Shown piece by piece: positions 36,901 through 48,382 of a DNA stretch of 64,000 nucleotides. Every line of letters starts with the position of its first letter. Positions within the stretch are counted from its first letter, which is position 1. The position numbers and the translations under genes were made by a program. The stretch covers positions 142,100,109 through 142,164,108 of the forward strand of contig NC_133120.1 of assembly GCF_033568475.1 (NCBI RefSeq), read 5' to 3'. Source of the DNA: Henckelia pumila. Lineage: Eukaryota; Streptophyta; Magnoliopsida; Lamiales; Gesneriaceae. The notes beneath the pieces are model-generated. The model had not been told where the DNA came from and did no database searches. It was given only the letters and a program-made list of their open reading frames with translations.

Positions 36901-38320
36901 CCAAAGGCATCGGGGGTCGCGCTCCTTCACCATAGAAAAACCAACTCTCACTCCCTTCCGGATGAAAGCGTACTAATCTCTGATAGCAGTCCACTGAAGC
37001 TCGATAGGTAGTCAACACATCTATTCCCAGAATGCAATCAAAGTCGTCCATCGCCAGGACCATGAGATTCGCCAACAGAACGTTCCCTTCGAACTCTAAA
37101 GGGCAACCCATCACTAGACGCTTAGCCAAAGCAGATTGGCCCGTCGGAGTAGAAACAGACATCACTACGTCTAGTGCAATGCATGGTAACTTATGCCTCT
37201 TAACAAAACGTGCAGAAATGAAGGAATGAGATGCACCAGTGTCAATAAGTACAAGAGCAGGTATACCATAAAGCATAAATGTACCTGCAATGACTTTCTC
37301 ATTCTCCTCCACAGCCTGATCATGTCTCAGGGCAAACACCTGGCCAGAAGCTCGTGGCCTCAAATGAGAGCTCCCAGCAGACTGTCCCTGCGACCTCTGC
37401 TGTACGGTAGCCTGAGAACCCGATCCTGAACCAGAACCAGAACCACCTCCCCCAGACATTGGGCAATCTCTCCGGATATGACCAGTCTCTCCACAACGAA
37501 AACAAGCTCCAGAAGCTCTACGGCACTTGTCGGATGGATGGTTCTTCCCACAGTGATCACACTTCTCCTTCTTACCATAACGGACAATACCTCCAGAACC
37601 AGAGGAAGAAGAAGATCTAGACTTCTTGAAAGTTTGGGCACGGGGACCCAAAGAACTAGCAGGCCTCGACTGAGAGAAAGACCTGTTCCGCCGAATGCTG
37701 TCCTCCGCCTGGTGACAACGGCTCACCAAACCCTCGTAGGACATGTCGTCGCCAACCGCCACACGGTCATGGATCTCAGGGTTAAGGCCCTGAAGAAACA
37801 GATTATACTTCATCTCTGAGCTATCAGAAATCTCGGGGTAATAGGATAGCAGATCAAAGAACCTCTGCTGATACTCATCGATAGACATGGCTCCCTGTCG
37901 CAGACTCAGTAGCTCGCCTGCCTTCGACTGACGGAGTGCAGGAGGAAAATACCGCTTTTGGAAAGCTGTGCGGAACTCGGCCCAGGTGGCCACTCCTCTC
38001 GTCGTAACAAAAGGTGCAGAAGTAAACCTCCACCACCTACGCGCACGTCCATCCAGAAGATAGCCAATGGTCTCCACCTTCTGCTCATCGGTGCATTGGA
38101 AAGTCTGAAAAGTCGTCTCCATGCGATCTAACCAGTTCTCCGCATCCTCCGGAGACTCTCCTCCAACTAAGGGCTTGGGACCCATAGCTAAGAATCGACG
38201 CACAGTGAAACGCTCGTCGTCATGATGACGATGACGCCGCTCTCGACGAGGCTCCCGGTTGGCATCACCCCAACGCCCACCAACACTGCCATGAGAACTC
38301 TGATCGTCACGATTTGACAT
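33938..38320 (-). CDS. Gag-Pol polyprotein of chromovirus B
   Basis: 1460 aa in one frame from the first ATG downstream of the PBS. Gag capsid region about 45-210; two zinc motifs (C254-C266, C273-C286); protease with DTG at 361-363; RT about 550-720 with catalytic FIDD (D696, D697); RNase H with TDA near 843; integrase H2C2 finger (about 1065-1100); catalytic core with D1128, D1178 and E1214; chromodomain about 1408-1460. The D-E spacing is a normal 35 residues, but the segment after the first Asp (MD-CDAIWVV) lacks about a dozen residues I expect there, so the integrase may be impaired although the frame is intact. Transcription would start in the right LTR. Such elements encode the particle and enzymes for reverse transcription and integration; the chromodomain is thought to guide insertion into heterochromatin. 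Confidence 0.93.
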   Translation of the reverse strand: MSNRDDQSSHGSVGGRWGDANREPRRERRHRHHDDERFTVRRFLAMGPKPLVGGESPEDAENWLDRMETTFQTFQCTDEQKVETIGYLLDGRARRWWRFTSAPFVTTRGVATWAEFRTAFQKRYFPPALRQSKAGELLSLRQGAMSIDEYQQRFFDLLSYYPEISDSSEMKYNLFLQGLNPEIHDRVAVGDDMSYEGLVSRCHQAEDSIRRNRSFSQSRPASSLGPRAQTFKKSRSSSSSGSGGIVRYGKKEKCDHCGKNHPSDKCRRASGACFRCGETGHIRRDCPMSGGGGSGSGSGSGSQATVQQRSQGQSAGSSHLRPRASGQVFALRHDQAVEENEKVIAGTFMLYGIPALVLIDTGASHSFISARFVKRHKLPCIALDVVMSVSTPTGQSALAKRLVMGCPLEFEGNVLLANLMVLAMDDFDCILGIDVLTTYRASVDCYQRLVRFHPEGSESWFFYGEGARPPMPLVSALRACRALESSGEGYLIYAVDLSAESIGIERIPIVDEFPDVFPDEIPGFPPAREVEFGIELMPGTSPISRAPYRLAPSEMRELKNQLQDLLDKGYIRPSVSPWGAPVLFVRKKDGSMRLCIDYRQLNRVTVKNKYPLPRVDDLFDQLQGTSIYSKIDLRSGYHQLRVRDQDVAKTTFRTRYGHYEFLLMPFGLTNAPAIFMDLMNRVFREYLDKFFVVFIDDILVYSRNTEEHVSHLRLVLQTLRDEQLYAKLSKCEFWMDRVVFLGHIISREGISVDPSKIEAVLNWSRPTTVAEIRSFLGLAGYYRRFILNFSQLARPLTQLTRKGVDFEWSSECEENFRELRRRLTSAPVLALPSGSGGYVVYTDASLQGLGCVLTQNGHVIAYASRQLKLHEDNYPVHDLELAAIVFALKIWRHYLYGEKFEIFTDHKSLKYLFTQAELNMRQRRWMDLLKDYDCEIKYHPGAANLTADVLSRKVRLSALQTCSMSSAISDCCTSGFTFKHKKGMQSIQMFAILSEPALYSRIRDAQMSDSKTQRLARLANEGSSSGFHYQSDGFLCLSGRLVIPQDEELREEILSQAHRTKLSIHPGSNKMYKDLRTRFWWKGMKRSVYQFVSRCLVCQQVKAEHRRPGGLLHSLPIPEWKWEFITMDCDAIWVVVDRLTKSAHFIAYSREYSVDRMARMYIQEIVRLHGVPVSIVSDRDPRFTSRFWGSVQRAMGTTLSLSTAYHPETDGQSERTIRTLEDMLRACVLDFGSAWQDHLPLIEFAYNNSYHTSIGMAPFEALYGRRCRTPLFWEEVGERQAERPEFIQQAIDTVDQIKKRIKTAQDRQASYANIRRRPLQFEVGEKVFLRVSPFRKILRFGLKGKLSPRFIGPFKILESIGDLAYRLALPPHLSSIHDVFHVSMLRRYMADESHILQRSEVQVDKDLTYVEKPLRILDYKDKVLRNKVIPLVLVQWQRRGTEEAIWELEDRMREDHPELF

Positions 38321-38369
38321 CTACAAAAATACCTCAAGATGAGACTAAATCCCAAGAAATCTTTTGCAT

Positions 38370-38381
38370 GCTCTGATACCA
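38370..38381 (-). other. Element B primer-binding site
   Basis: GCTCTGATACCA on the plus strand is the exact complement of TGGTATCAGAGC, the usual initiator tRNA-Met site, 4 nt inside the right LTR. Confidence 0.9.
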
Positions 38382-38385
38382 TAAA

Positions 38386-39726
38386 TGTAGTGACCCTTAC
38401 CCGGATCACCTACTAAACAGAACTTAGGCATGCAATTTAACTTAATAAAACAGATATCAGAATAAAACTGCGGAAACCAATAACATTATACAATCCCAAG
38501 TAAAGGAATCTATAATTATCCAATAATATACAACCAAATCGAATAGCTGTATAAACCCAAACAACAGTAATAAAACCTAGACGAAGCTCCAGCTGGCCAA
38601 CCACTGACTAGCCCCTCCTGGATCCACCCTCCTCGTCCAATCGCAAACCTGCCCCATGGAATAGGGTGTCCAGAAAATACAGAGTACGATACGTGAGCAT
38701 AAAACGCTCAGTGCGAGAGTATGAGTATACATGCATGCAAAGTGAACTCCCTATAGACTCGAGGTCAAGGATCAGATAACAGAGACAGACCGGGCCCTGG
38801 TATGTAGCACGCTGTGCCGTCGCTTCAGGAGGTGGCTCCCATACCGAGATAATCGTGGATACGCCAGACCCAAATCGATGGAAGTCCATCCACTAACAGG
38901 ATAGGGTACAACCCTACTAACAGACATCTCGAAGGAGATACAGCAAGATGCAAATGAATGCAGCATAATATCATGGCATATAAATCATGCAGTCACATAA
39001 TACATGCATACTCAGTCAGGATATCTCGAACAGTACTTTCGTACCTCAATACAGTGCAAGCTCTACCAACTCTAGGTCCACGCCTATAGTCTTCTCTACA
39101 CTGCCAAATGATACTACTATCATTAAAGTGCTCTAAAAGCCTTAACTAAGCTATTGCATACTCCTAAATATTTATAGGGAGCAAAAGCTATACCTTCGTC
39201 CGTCGTTAGCCCTTTGATGTCGATGCCTCCAGAACTTGGGCACAACTCCGCTACGACTACCGAACGCCTCGCCGACCTCCGGACCAAGCCTAAGAAGACT
39301 AGAACAACTCCAAAAGGACTAGAAAGGAAAGGAGAACTCGGAATTGGCAAATGAAGGTGAAGTCTCGGCCTTCTATTTATAGACAACGATCGGAACTTCT
39401 GATCCTTGATCGGAACGTCCGAACCTCGATCGGAACGTCCGATCCTGCCATCGGAGCTTCCAAAGATCCTGATCCGCCACGTGTCAAAATATCACTTGAT
39501 GACTCCGGATAGGGGTGATCGGAGCTTCCGGTCCTGATCGGAGCTTCCGATCCAACCACACGTCATGCCTGACGTAATAACATCGGTGCCTCCGATCGCT
39601 CATCGGAGCTTCCGATCCTGTTCGGAGCTTCCGATCGTGCCTTCGGAGCTTCCGATCCGTCCGATACCTAATTTAATTAATTAGCATTAATCCTTTAATT
39701 ACTCAATTAGGGCACGGGCTACTACA
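38386..39726 (-). repeat. Element B 5' LTR (right)
   Basis: 1341 bp, near-identical to the left LTR. The TATA box on the minus strand is at 39373-39381. Confidence 0.95.
39373..39655 (-). promoter_or_regulatory. Element B right LTR: TATA box plus U3 palindrome array
   Basis: Same ten-palindrome array as in the left LTR (39387-39655), with two copies altered by substitutions. This is the LTR expected to drive Gag-Pol transcription. Confidence 0.7.
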
Positions 39727-39731
39727 TGATC

Positions 39732-40345
39732 CGCGCTCGCTAACCAGCTATGCTCTGCATCAATGCCTGTCAGTTGACATTTTTTGCTCACGATCTACCG
39801 TCAGCGTTCTTCTTGTATTCATATAATGCTTTTGAACATGAAGTTTCCCGTATGTCTACCGAACGCATCGATATATGCATACCGGCAAAACTATGTTCTG
39901 CATGAGTTTAATGACCTTACACTCAAACCCAGTCATGCCTTAGCCACTTGAGGCATTCCCTGGTGAAGGTCTATCTGACAATCCCTTCAACTACGATTGG
40001 AGAATCTTCAGAGTAGTGTCCTCATGTTATGGACTGTACAGATGCAAACATCAAGTATGTCCCAACCAATCCTTTGCCACTGCCTCTGGTATCCGGTACT
40101 CGATCCAAGGCTAGGATCCACATGAGTAGAAGTCTCGAAAGCTCGAACATGATCCATCACTCATATCCGCACTTGCTAGAATCCCATAAGCCAAATCTTC
40201 AGCAATCCTGCTGATGATGATAGTCTTCGGGAAACCTAATCGCCTCATCATCGGTTCTTTTAAAGGTCTCATCAATCCTACAAGGATAACTTAAAGTTTC
40301 AATACTATATCTCAAGCCTCTTGCATGCAGCTCTAATACCATAAA
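39732..40345. other. Element A non-coding interior, right part
   Basis: Continues the interior after element B. It closely matches 18130-18743 of element C, including the small plus-strand frames at 40029-40214 (A) and 18424-18612 (C), and ends in the PBS complement. Confidence 0.8.
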
Positions 40346-41825
40346 TGTAGCGACCCGACCCAGATCCACTACCTAATCAGATTTAAGAGAATTAAGCATG
40401 CATTAAATAAATTGCTGCGGAAGACTCAAATAAAAACAGATCGGCAGAATACAATCGGTTAAACAAATTCGATTATACAACCCAATCGAATAAACTTTAA
40501 ATAAAACCTACAGCTAATCTTGTTGTCTTCGAGGGTCACTGGCATTTCCAAGCTCCTGGTACTCGATCCTGCACCTACACCTGCCCCGTCAAATGGGGTA
40601 TCCAGATACATAGAAAAGACTGGACGTGAGTCTAAGCTCAATACAAAAGCACAGATAAACATAAAAATATGATGCATGCAAATGACAGGATATCCATATT
40701 AGGGATAACTGTATACAAACTGCTCAGACTGGCGCCTGGGATATGAGCTCGTCACATTGGGATAGCTAACCACTATGTGCGACCACTCACTCCCGAATAT
40801 CGGACGCAGAACATGGAGTCCTCTAGATACCAGTACCTAAGGGTACTCGATATCAAATGTCCAAACAGGGCTGAGCAACCCCTAATTAGCTCATCTCAAA
40901 AGATGTATAGATGTACATGCACAATATGATATGTGCATGCCACATAACAATAATAACAAGCAAACACATAAATGCAACATATAAGCATGCATATCCACTG
41001 GAAATCTCAGTCAGTACATACGTACCTTACTACAGGCAGCCCTAGCAGTCCCACTCTAGGTTCCAAGCCTATCATTAACTCTACAATGAAAATACCCATG
41101 CATCATTCAATAAGCTCTAAAAGTCTTAACTAAGCTAACAGATACTCCTAAATAATTTAAGCAGATCATAGATATACATGCATCCGTCGTCAGCCCACTG
41201 ATAGCGATTATCCCGCAACTAGGGGCACACCCCTGCTGCAGCTCCACAACCTCGAGCATGGCTCTACTACACGATCACTGCTCCGCTACTATGTCAGACA
41301 CTGTCTGACTAGGCTAAAATATATTTCCTACTCCAACTCTAAAATAAGAGTACCCAAAGCCCTAAAATAGAGTCATACGGGCGAAGGATGGGATTCAGAA
41401 TTGGTAAGAAATGAAATCCTCGGACCTTATATTTATAGGACACGATCGGAACCTCCGTTGTCGCATCGGAGCTTCCGATAGCCCTTATCTTCCACTTGTT
41501 GTTCTCTCGTTGGCTGGCCGCGGATAGGGGAAATTGGAACCTCCGTTCTTGATCGGAGCTTCCGTTGTTGCTTGTGTCATGGCTGACGTAATATTATCGG
41601 ATTTTTCGTTACACATCGGAGCTTTCGATCACCATCGGAGCTTCCGATTGTCACAATGGATCTTTCGTTCTTGGTCACCCTTCGGGCCATTTCCGATCTT
41701 TCTGAGTCCATTCTCGAAGTTATTTAATCCATCTGGAATTTCCTTAATCATGTATTAATAAGTCAAAACATGATCACATGATTAACATGCTCATTAATCG
41801 CTAATTACAGATACGGGTTACTACA
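40346..41825 (-). repeat. Element A 5' LTR (right)
   Basis: 1480 bp, TG…CA. The TATA-like box and palindromes are at about 41428-41672. It differs from the left LTR at many sites. Confidence 0.9.
41428..41672 (-). promoter_or_regulatory. Element A right LTR: TATA box plus U3 palindromes
   Basis: Minus-strand TATAAATATAAGG beside degenerate CGGAGCTTCCG-type palindromes. Confidence 0.6.
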
Positions 41826-41830
41826 CACTA

Positions 41831-41981
41831 CATGATGGATTTTACATCGGCACTGGCTCATCAATTTTCGAGTGTTGCGAGTTCTTCATATCCATTCCCT
41901 CCACCACCGCAGTGGCAGCCCACACATGGTCCTACTGAGCAGCCCCCTCCTTTTGATGATGAGGATGGTGGCGACCACTGA
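41831..41981 (+). pseudogene. PF20167-like gene, 3' part
   Basis: Continues the frame broken at 27662. Across the duplicated CACTA it reads HYMMDFTSALAHQF, a proline-rich stretch (FPPPPQWQP) and an acidic end (FDDEDGGDH) before TGA at 41979-41981. Joining is inferred from frame and from the target duplication. Confidence 0.6.
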
Positions 41982-41989
41982 TGATTGTT

Positions 41990-44900
41990 ACTTGAGGTAC
42001 ATGTCCTTTACTTTTTCTTGTCATGTCATCTGTTCCGTCATCATCCACTGATTTCATTGATACAAACCCTCTTGTAGAACACTGGTAGTGGATTGCCTCA
42101 TTTTCCAATTCATCAAAATTCATGTATTCAATGTAATCCCTAGTAGCAGTGAAAAGTACAACATGCCATGTAGGATCTTGAGGATCTTCAATGTAAAATA
42201 CCTGCTTTGCTTGACTGCCCAAGATAAAAGAGTCAGACTTGAATCCAATTCTGTTGAGGTTTACCAACGTAAAACCAAGATCATCAACTTTAATACCGTT
42301 ATTATTCTCAACCCAATTGCATTTAAACATTGGAACCTGAAATTTGTGATAATCGAGTTCCCATATTTCTTGAATAACTCCATAAAAAATCATGTCTGAC
42401 ACAATTGGATTTTTGTCCTTCGCACTAGCAACTTGCATTGTCTTTGCGACTAAGCTTACCCAGAGTTTTGAACAACTCGTGTATTATCACGCTCTTTTTT
42501 ATGATAAGTAACTCCGTTAATCAAATAACTAGAGTACTTTAACACTTGATTGTTAGGTCCATGCGCTATCCACTTCAATCTTTCGGATATTTGACAGGTG
42601 GAATTGCCAACTGCACTCACACGATCACGTAACCAGTGAATAAAAGTCCGGTTATGCTCATATTGTAACCACTTTTTGGACTTAGCTTTATGAGGAAACG
42701 TTTCCTTCAAAAAGTCCATGTGTTTCCTAATGAAACGATTACTGATAAGTTAACCAATAGAATGTAAGTAAAGTGAAAAGAATATTAATAGTTAAGAGAA
42801 ATTACTAGATATAAGGATCGATGTCAACATCATTTTCCAATACATAATGATGTGCTTGATTCAACTCATCATGACAAGTGGAGTGCAATACTGAACCAGA
42901 CATAGGCTTAGTAAGTTGTATTTACCGATGTCTTGATGGGATCCCAATTGTATGCACATTAGACATGTAATCGGAGAAAAATTCCACAGCCTCTTCAGCA
43001 ATATAACATTCGGCTATACACCCTTCAGGACGATTGCGATTTCGCACATAGTCTTTCAAGGTCTTCATGAATCTTTCAAATGGGTACATCTGCCTATACC
43101 AAACTGGTCCACACAATTTGACCTCCCAAACAAGATGAACAGTTAAATGAATCATTATATCAAAAAAAGATGCGGGAAAATATTTTTCAAGCAAACACAA
43201 TACTGTCACAATCTCTCTTTGCAGAGCATCCAACTCTGAAACATCTATCACTTTATTACATAACACATTGAAGAAGCCACAAAACCGAGTGATAGAATCT
43301 CTAACATGTTTAGGCAAGACACCACGGATGACGACTGGAAGCAATTGTTGCATGAAAGTATGATAGTTGTGTGATTTAAGGCCAACAAGTTTCAAGACTT
43401 TCATCGACACAAGATTTTTAACATTGGATGAATAACCTGTAGGGACCTTTGTTTCAAACAAAGAATTGCAAAGTTTTCTTTTCTCAGCCTTAATTAGAGT
43501 ATAACATGCTGCTGGTAAAAAAGTTCTCTTCTTTCCCATATTTGGTGCCAAATCAGTCCTCAAATTCATCTCCACAAGATCTAGTCTTGCTGCTACCCAG
43601 TCCTTTGATTTTCCAGGAATGTCAAGTAACGTACCGACCAGACTTTCACAAACATTTTTTTCAATGTGCGTCACATCAAGAACATGCCGAATATGTAGAT
43701 GTTTCCAATACTCAAGCTCAAAGAATATAGATTTCTTTTTCCAGCAAGATATTTTATCACCATGCTGCATCTGACACTTCCCACTCACTTTTCCCGTGCG
43801 ATAATTAATTCTTTCAACTCTATCTAAAATTTCATGCCCAGTTAATGGTTTCGGTGCTGGGTTTAACTCTTGGTTCCCATTAAATGCTTTTTCCTGCCTT
43901 CGATAAGGATGACTTGGAGGAAGAAATCTTCTATGACCTGTGTATGACATTTTTCTACTATGCTTCAACCTTGTAGAACATGTTTCTTCCCCACAAAAAG
44001 GACATGCATGATATCCTTTCACAACACAACCTGACATGTTCCCATATGCAGGAAAATCATTAATTGTCCACAATAAGACAGCTCTAAGCGAGAAACTTTC
44101 TTCTCGACATGCATCATATGCCTCAACACCTATATCCCATAATTTTTTTAAGTCAAAAATCAAAGGTGCTAAGTAAACGTCAATATCATTTCCCGGCTGT
44201 TTGGGACCAGAAATCAACAAAGTGAGCATCATAAAATTTCTCTTCATACACAACCATGGAGGAAGATTGTAAGTTATCATCACAACTGGCCAACAACTAT
44301 ATGCAGAACTCATCAAACGATGAGGATTGATCCCATCTGCTGATAAGGACAATCTAAGATTTCTAGGTTCAGCAGCAAAATCTGACCAATTGTGATCAAC
44401 TACTTTCCAAGCGGGCGCATCGACCGGATGACGCAAGTGTCCATCACAAATTATTTTATCAGCATGCCAAGTTAACTCCTTGCATATCTCCTTGTTCCGA
44501 AACAATCTTTGAAGTCTTGGAATAGGTGGGAAGTACCAAAGGACCTTTGCAGGAACTCCTTCATTTATCGTAGAATTTTTACCCAACTTCCACCTTGAAA
44601 TCCTACAAATAGGGCAATTGGAAAAATCCTCGTACTCCTTCCGATATAAGATACAATCATTAGGACAAGAATGAATTTTCACATAATTCATCCCTAATGC
44701 ACACAAGCTTTTCTTTGCATCATACAAAGATGAAGGCAATTCATTGTCATCTGGAAGCATTTCTCCGAACAAAATAAGTAAGTCTGTGAAACTTTTATCA
44801 CTCCAACTATATTTTGCCTTCAAGTTATACAATTTCACAAGTGCTGATAACTTTGTAAATTTAGTACATCCAGGAAACAAAGGTTTCTCAGCATCTTCAA

Positions 44901-45267
44901 GTAGCTTATGGAATTGGTTTGGATTCTCAGCATAACTATCGTATGCTGCATGTACCATATCAAAAGGGTCCTCAGCAAAAGTTTTTTGTTCATCTCGCCC
45001 TACTTGATCACTATAATTCATTGAGTTCTCGATCGTAGATCTTTCCCCATGCCAAATCCATTTAGGATATGTTAAATCTATACCATTACAACACAAATGT
45101 GCTCTTATAGTGCCAACATCTTTCAGCTTCAGATTACCACATCTTGAACATGGGCAAGCTATTTCATTCGGATCGGTAGCATTTCGCATTGCAAACTGCA
45201 AGAAAGACTCTACCCCAACCTCATATTCATGTGATAACCTATTTTTTGACATCCACTCTTTGTCCAT
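41990..45267 (-). pseudogene. CACTA (En/Spm) TNP2-type transposase, decayed
   Basis: The ATG at 45267 opens 781 codons: a transposase-associated zinc domain (about 1-75, CPCSRCGN), the tnp2 domain (about 215-435) and a DUF4218-type domain (about 610-740). After a TAA at 42922 the same frame runs on to HHYVLENDVDIDPYI. A probable 79-bp intron (42727-42805) follows. It then enters a 42456-42719 segment and, after a 1-nt shift near 42450, a DUF4216-type segment (GVIQEIWELDY, QVFYIEDP, W-VV) to about 41990. CACTA transposases cut and paste CACTA-ended elements. No CACTA terminal repeats were found, so it is probably an immobile relic. Confidence 0.85.
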
Positions 45268-46020
45268 CTTTTTAATAACTAATCAGCCAAAATCTACCTT
45301 CAAAAAATTGTACATTATACAACAAGATCAAAACACAAGCCTCAAGTAAAAAAATAATTAAAAAACAACCATAAAAAATTTATTTAGCAGCTTTATCGTA
45401 GTGAACTCGACATAAACCAGCTGGACATAAATGCAAGTTTGGGACATATTTTTTGATACAAAGCAGTGGAAAATACTATTTCTGGAGATTAAAAAAATGA
45501 TGCAATTTGCATATTTCTTAGCTTTGATAAAAAATGAAAATCATAGCTCTTCATACCAATTTTTTGTGCTTCATTTAAAATACCATTTCTTGACATTAAA
45601 AAAATGATGCAAAGAACTCTAAAAGCATGGTCAGGTTAAAGAAGGTATAAATTATAAAAATCACCCAAAAAAAATGAATTTTACAAGTAAGCAACAAATT
45701 TGATGGTCAAATTTCAAAAATCAGAAATAAGAAATGAAGAAAATGATTGTTTTTTTAATGCCCAGAAATGGTATCTTTCAAACTTTTTTCCCTAGCAAAC
45801 TTTTTTTTCTTTTTCCTTTTTTTAATGTCAATAAATGGTCTTTTAAATGGTAATTCACAAAATCTTGAAGTTAGACTTTGCAAGAGATCTTAATCTTAAA
45901 AATTTTAAAAAAAAACTAAAAAAAAAATAGAAGGTTAAGAATGACTTCTGAACATAAATTGGAAAATTTCAAATAATCTATAAGTTTCCAAAATTTCATT
46001 CTTAACTCATTCAATCGTTG
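45268..46020. other. Region upstream of the CACTA transposase, short direct and inverted repeats
   Basis: AT-rich. Variants of AAATACCATTTCTTGACATT recur directly and inverted (about 45465, 45585, 45765, 45825). This is what CACTA subterminal repeats look like, but units are too diverged for a firm call. No gene. Confidence 0.35.
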
Positions 46021-47600
46021 AATTGGGGCGAGGCGGTCAGATAACTGGAGGTGGGGGAAGAGTTGGTTGGCTAAAAAACAAATAGGTGAGCAAACTAAAA
46101 AAAATTATATTATACAGAGAGAGTGTATAATCAACCACCTTTGCAAACATCATGTGAAAGCTCAACTATTTAGAAACTGAAACGATAAAACATTTTAAAA
46201 TTTTATTTTACAAAAATTCTGCCGTTTGGCATGCCTACCATCCGGAACATTGCATGATTTATTTCATGGAATATAACACTCTAATTAGTCATCTAAATTT
46301 GTATATCATATATCAAGATGTGGTTTAATTCATCCGAAGTTGAAACAATAATTATATTTCCTGATCATAAAATTATGTTTACATTCCTAACACTTGCTCT
46401 ATAAAATCAAAGTAAACCACAAGAGAATTAATTAAGAATGTCTATATTTATCCAGTAAAATAATTATAAAGTAAACCAGGAGAAATTAAGAACAAAACAT
46501 GCATATATATGCATAGAAAGTTATTTTGTGGCATACAAAGAAAGAACATGAATTGGTATAAGTAATTAATTGCAATGATTCCATGTGATATAAAGCAAGA
46601 TATGCACAATAATTTGATAGTGAATCAGATAGAATGAATTTAATAAAAATCTCTATCAGTGAGGTTGTTTCCCACTTATCTCTTCTCTTTCCTCATCTTC
46701 ATCATAAGAAACAAAGTTGTCCTTTGTTGGATACTTAGTTGGCTGTTGGAACCACAGCAACACACCCTTCACTACTATTTTTGAAGGGATATATATATAT
46801 ATATATGTTGTCCCCATACAAAATCCTCCATCCATCAGAGATCCAGTACCCTTCAATCTTTTAACGTTTTAGGTCAAAATTTGTGGGTTTGTGAGATTAA
46901 TTAGCACATAAAATCTCAACTTTTTTTTAGATTTAATCTACTTTCTTGGTCATCATATATGTAAATATTATTTGATCTTGGAGCTAGCAGATACATATTA
47001 ATTTACTTAGGGTTTATTTGTTTGTATATGTATTAGTAAATGGCATTGAATTTAGTCAAAAGAGTCTACTACTATACTATTTAGCAGCCTAAGACCAGTC
47101 AAGCAAGCTGATAAGATCATCTTAACAGAGCCTTTAAAAAACATTGTTTTTCATAGATCACTGCAAGTAGATTTTTAATAGGGATATTGGAATTGAACTG
47201 TAGTTGATATATATTATTTGGCACTCGGGAGAGAAAATAATACACTTAAGTGTTCTTGGCTATTAATTAAAAAGAATTCATGAAAATAAATTATTTAGGA
47301 GTGATTGTTGTCGAAATCAGGTGAAATCCTCTAGACCATTTTTTCTCTGATTGATTAATCTCTGAACTTTGTGTGTGGGCTATAAAATCTTTTGCTTATT
47401 TAATTTCTCTGCAAACCTCTCAAATTTTGATTTTCTAAATAAAATTAAGACTATTATAATTTTAAGCATTGAATATTTTCACTTTACTCCTCGTGGGAAC
47501 GATACTCTATTTATCCTATATTAAAACTTGACACCGTGCACTTGCCGGCACAAATATCGCAACAGCCTAGCATCAACTTCAGAACTGCTTGTATCTTCTT
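46021..47600. other. AT-rich stretch without a recognised gene
   Basis: It holds a TATATATA microsatellite (about 46792). A 66-aa minus ORF (46656-46856) has no family I know. At 47440-47570 a CTCGTGGGAACGATACTC-type stretch resembles LTR ends of Ty3-type elements. Confidence 0.4.
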
Positions 47601-48228
47601 TAAAACCTAGACCAGTCCTATCATTACCTGGTCTTTGCAGTTCACGTATTGTATTTAAAGTAATTGAAGATTTATTCCAGTTTTAATCAGCTCATTTAAT
47701 TTTAAATTTTCTGATTCTAACTGTCGTTTCTCAACCTGTAGATCATTATTTTTAGTTCTAAGCTTAACAATTTCTGCTTCTAAATCTTCTTTGTTTTGCA
47801 GTACATTTTGTTTTGTCTTGACTTTTTCAAATACTAAGCATAATTTTTTATATTCATTCCCCATTTCGTGTAGTGCATTAGATAGTTCTTCTTGTGTAAA
47901 ATGAGTAGGGTTAAAACTTAATACTTGTTCGCTAGTATGTGAATTGGTAAGCACTTGTTCACTTGTAGAAGGCTAATTTTCATGGGCCATGAAACAGCTA
48001 TCTTCTTCTTGATTGGAAGATTCTTGAATAACTTTCATTAGAAGATTCTTGTCCTACTAAGTCTTCTCATCTTAGACTTTCTTGGTCAATTGTTGTCAAA
48101 GATTCTTAGTAGTAGAACATGTTTTCATGGTTTTGCTTCAGTAGTTGTCCATGGTAGTGTACCAAAAATTCTAAGCAATCTCACTCAAAGCATCCATACA
48201 CAGATGTTCAGAAATGAGAGAGAACCCT
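47600..48228 (-). pseudogene. copia F Gag remnant
   Basis: A 99-aa coiled-coil frame (47655-47954, with EELSNALHEMGNEYKKL) matches the late Gag coiled region of SIRE/Tork-type copia elements. It is preceded by degraded Gag (CFMAHEN). The capsid part between it and the PBS is missing, and the element stops near 47600. Confidence 0.6.
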
Positions 48229-48239
48229 CTCTGATACCA
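48229..48239 (-). other. copia F primer-binding site
   Basis: CTCTGATACCA, complement of TGGTATCAGAG, two bases from the LTR edge at 48242. Confidence 0.8.
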
Positions 48240-48241
48240 CT

Positions 48242-48382
48242 TGTCAGGATCGATTCAGAGTGCTCTCTAGAACTACGTAAAGTAGTTCAAGATGAACATC
48301 TTTGAATGTAAGCTCAGTTGTTGTTAAACACTGAACTCAGATCTTTCTCGTGTGTCGATGTTAATTTTCCAATAAATATAAG
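48242..48382 (-). repeat. copia F 5' LTR, proximal piece
   Basis: Starts TGTCAGGATCG at the PBS side. It is interrupted by gypsy element D and continues at 60009-60908. Confidence 0.75.

Larger units (their letters stand above)
32462..39726 (-). mobile_element. Element B: young Ty3/gypsy chromovirus (Tekay/Del-like)
   Basis: 7265 bp. Both LTRs are 1341 bp (32462-33802, 38386-39726). The target duplication TGATC is at 32457-32461 and 39727-39731. I count about 13 differences between the LTRs by eye, near 1 percent, so the insertion is recent. It has an exact tRNA-Met PBS, a PPT and a single uninterrupted Gag-Pol frame with a C-terminal chromodomain. It is inserted in element A. Confidence 0.95.
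27668..41825 (-). mobile_element. Element A: LARD-like non-coding LTR retrotransposon, split by element B
   Basis: LTRs are at 27668-29141 and 40346-41825 (TGTAGCGACC…ACTACA). The target duplication CACTA is at 27663-27667 and 41826-41830. The PPT abuts the left LTR; the PBS complement (GCTCTAATACCA, 40330-40341) sits next to the right LTR. The interior of about 3.9 kb is non-coding and resembles that of element C. Element B lies inside at 32462-39726. A disrupts the PF20167-like gene. Confidence 0.9.

Noticed and set aside
34703..37819. Plus-strand ORFs opposite the element B Gag-Pol
   Set aside because: They are antisense shadows of a clear 1460-aa Gag-Pol and match no family.
38370..38381. 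tRNA gene fragments near LTRs
   Set aside because: The match to tRNA-Met is limited to the primer-binding site of about 12 nt; no cloverleaf follows.
45398..45404. GTAGTG near 45400 as the CACTA terminal repeat
   Set aside because: Only about 130 bp from the transposase start, no matching opposite terminus and no clear 3-bp duplication.
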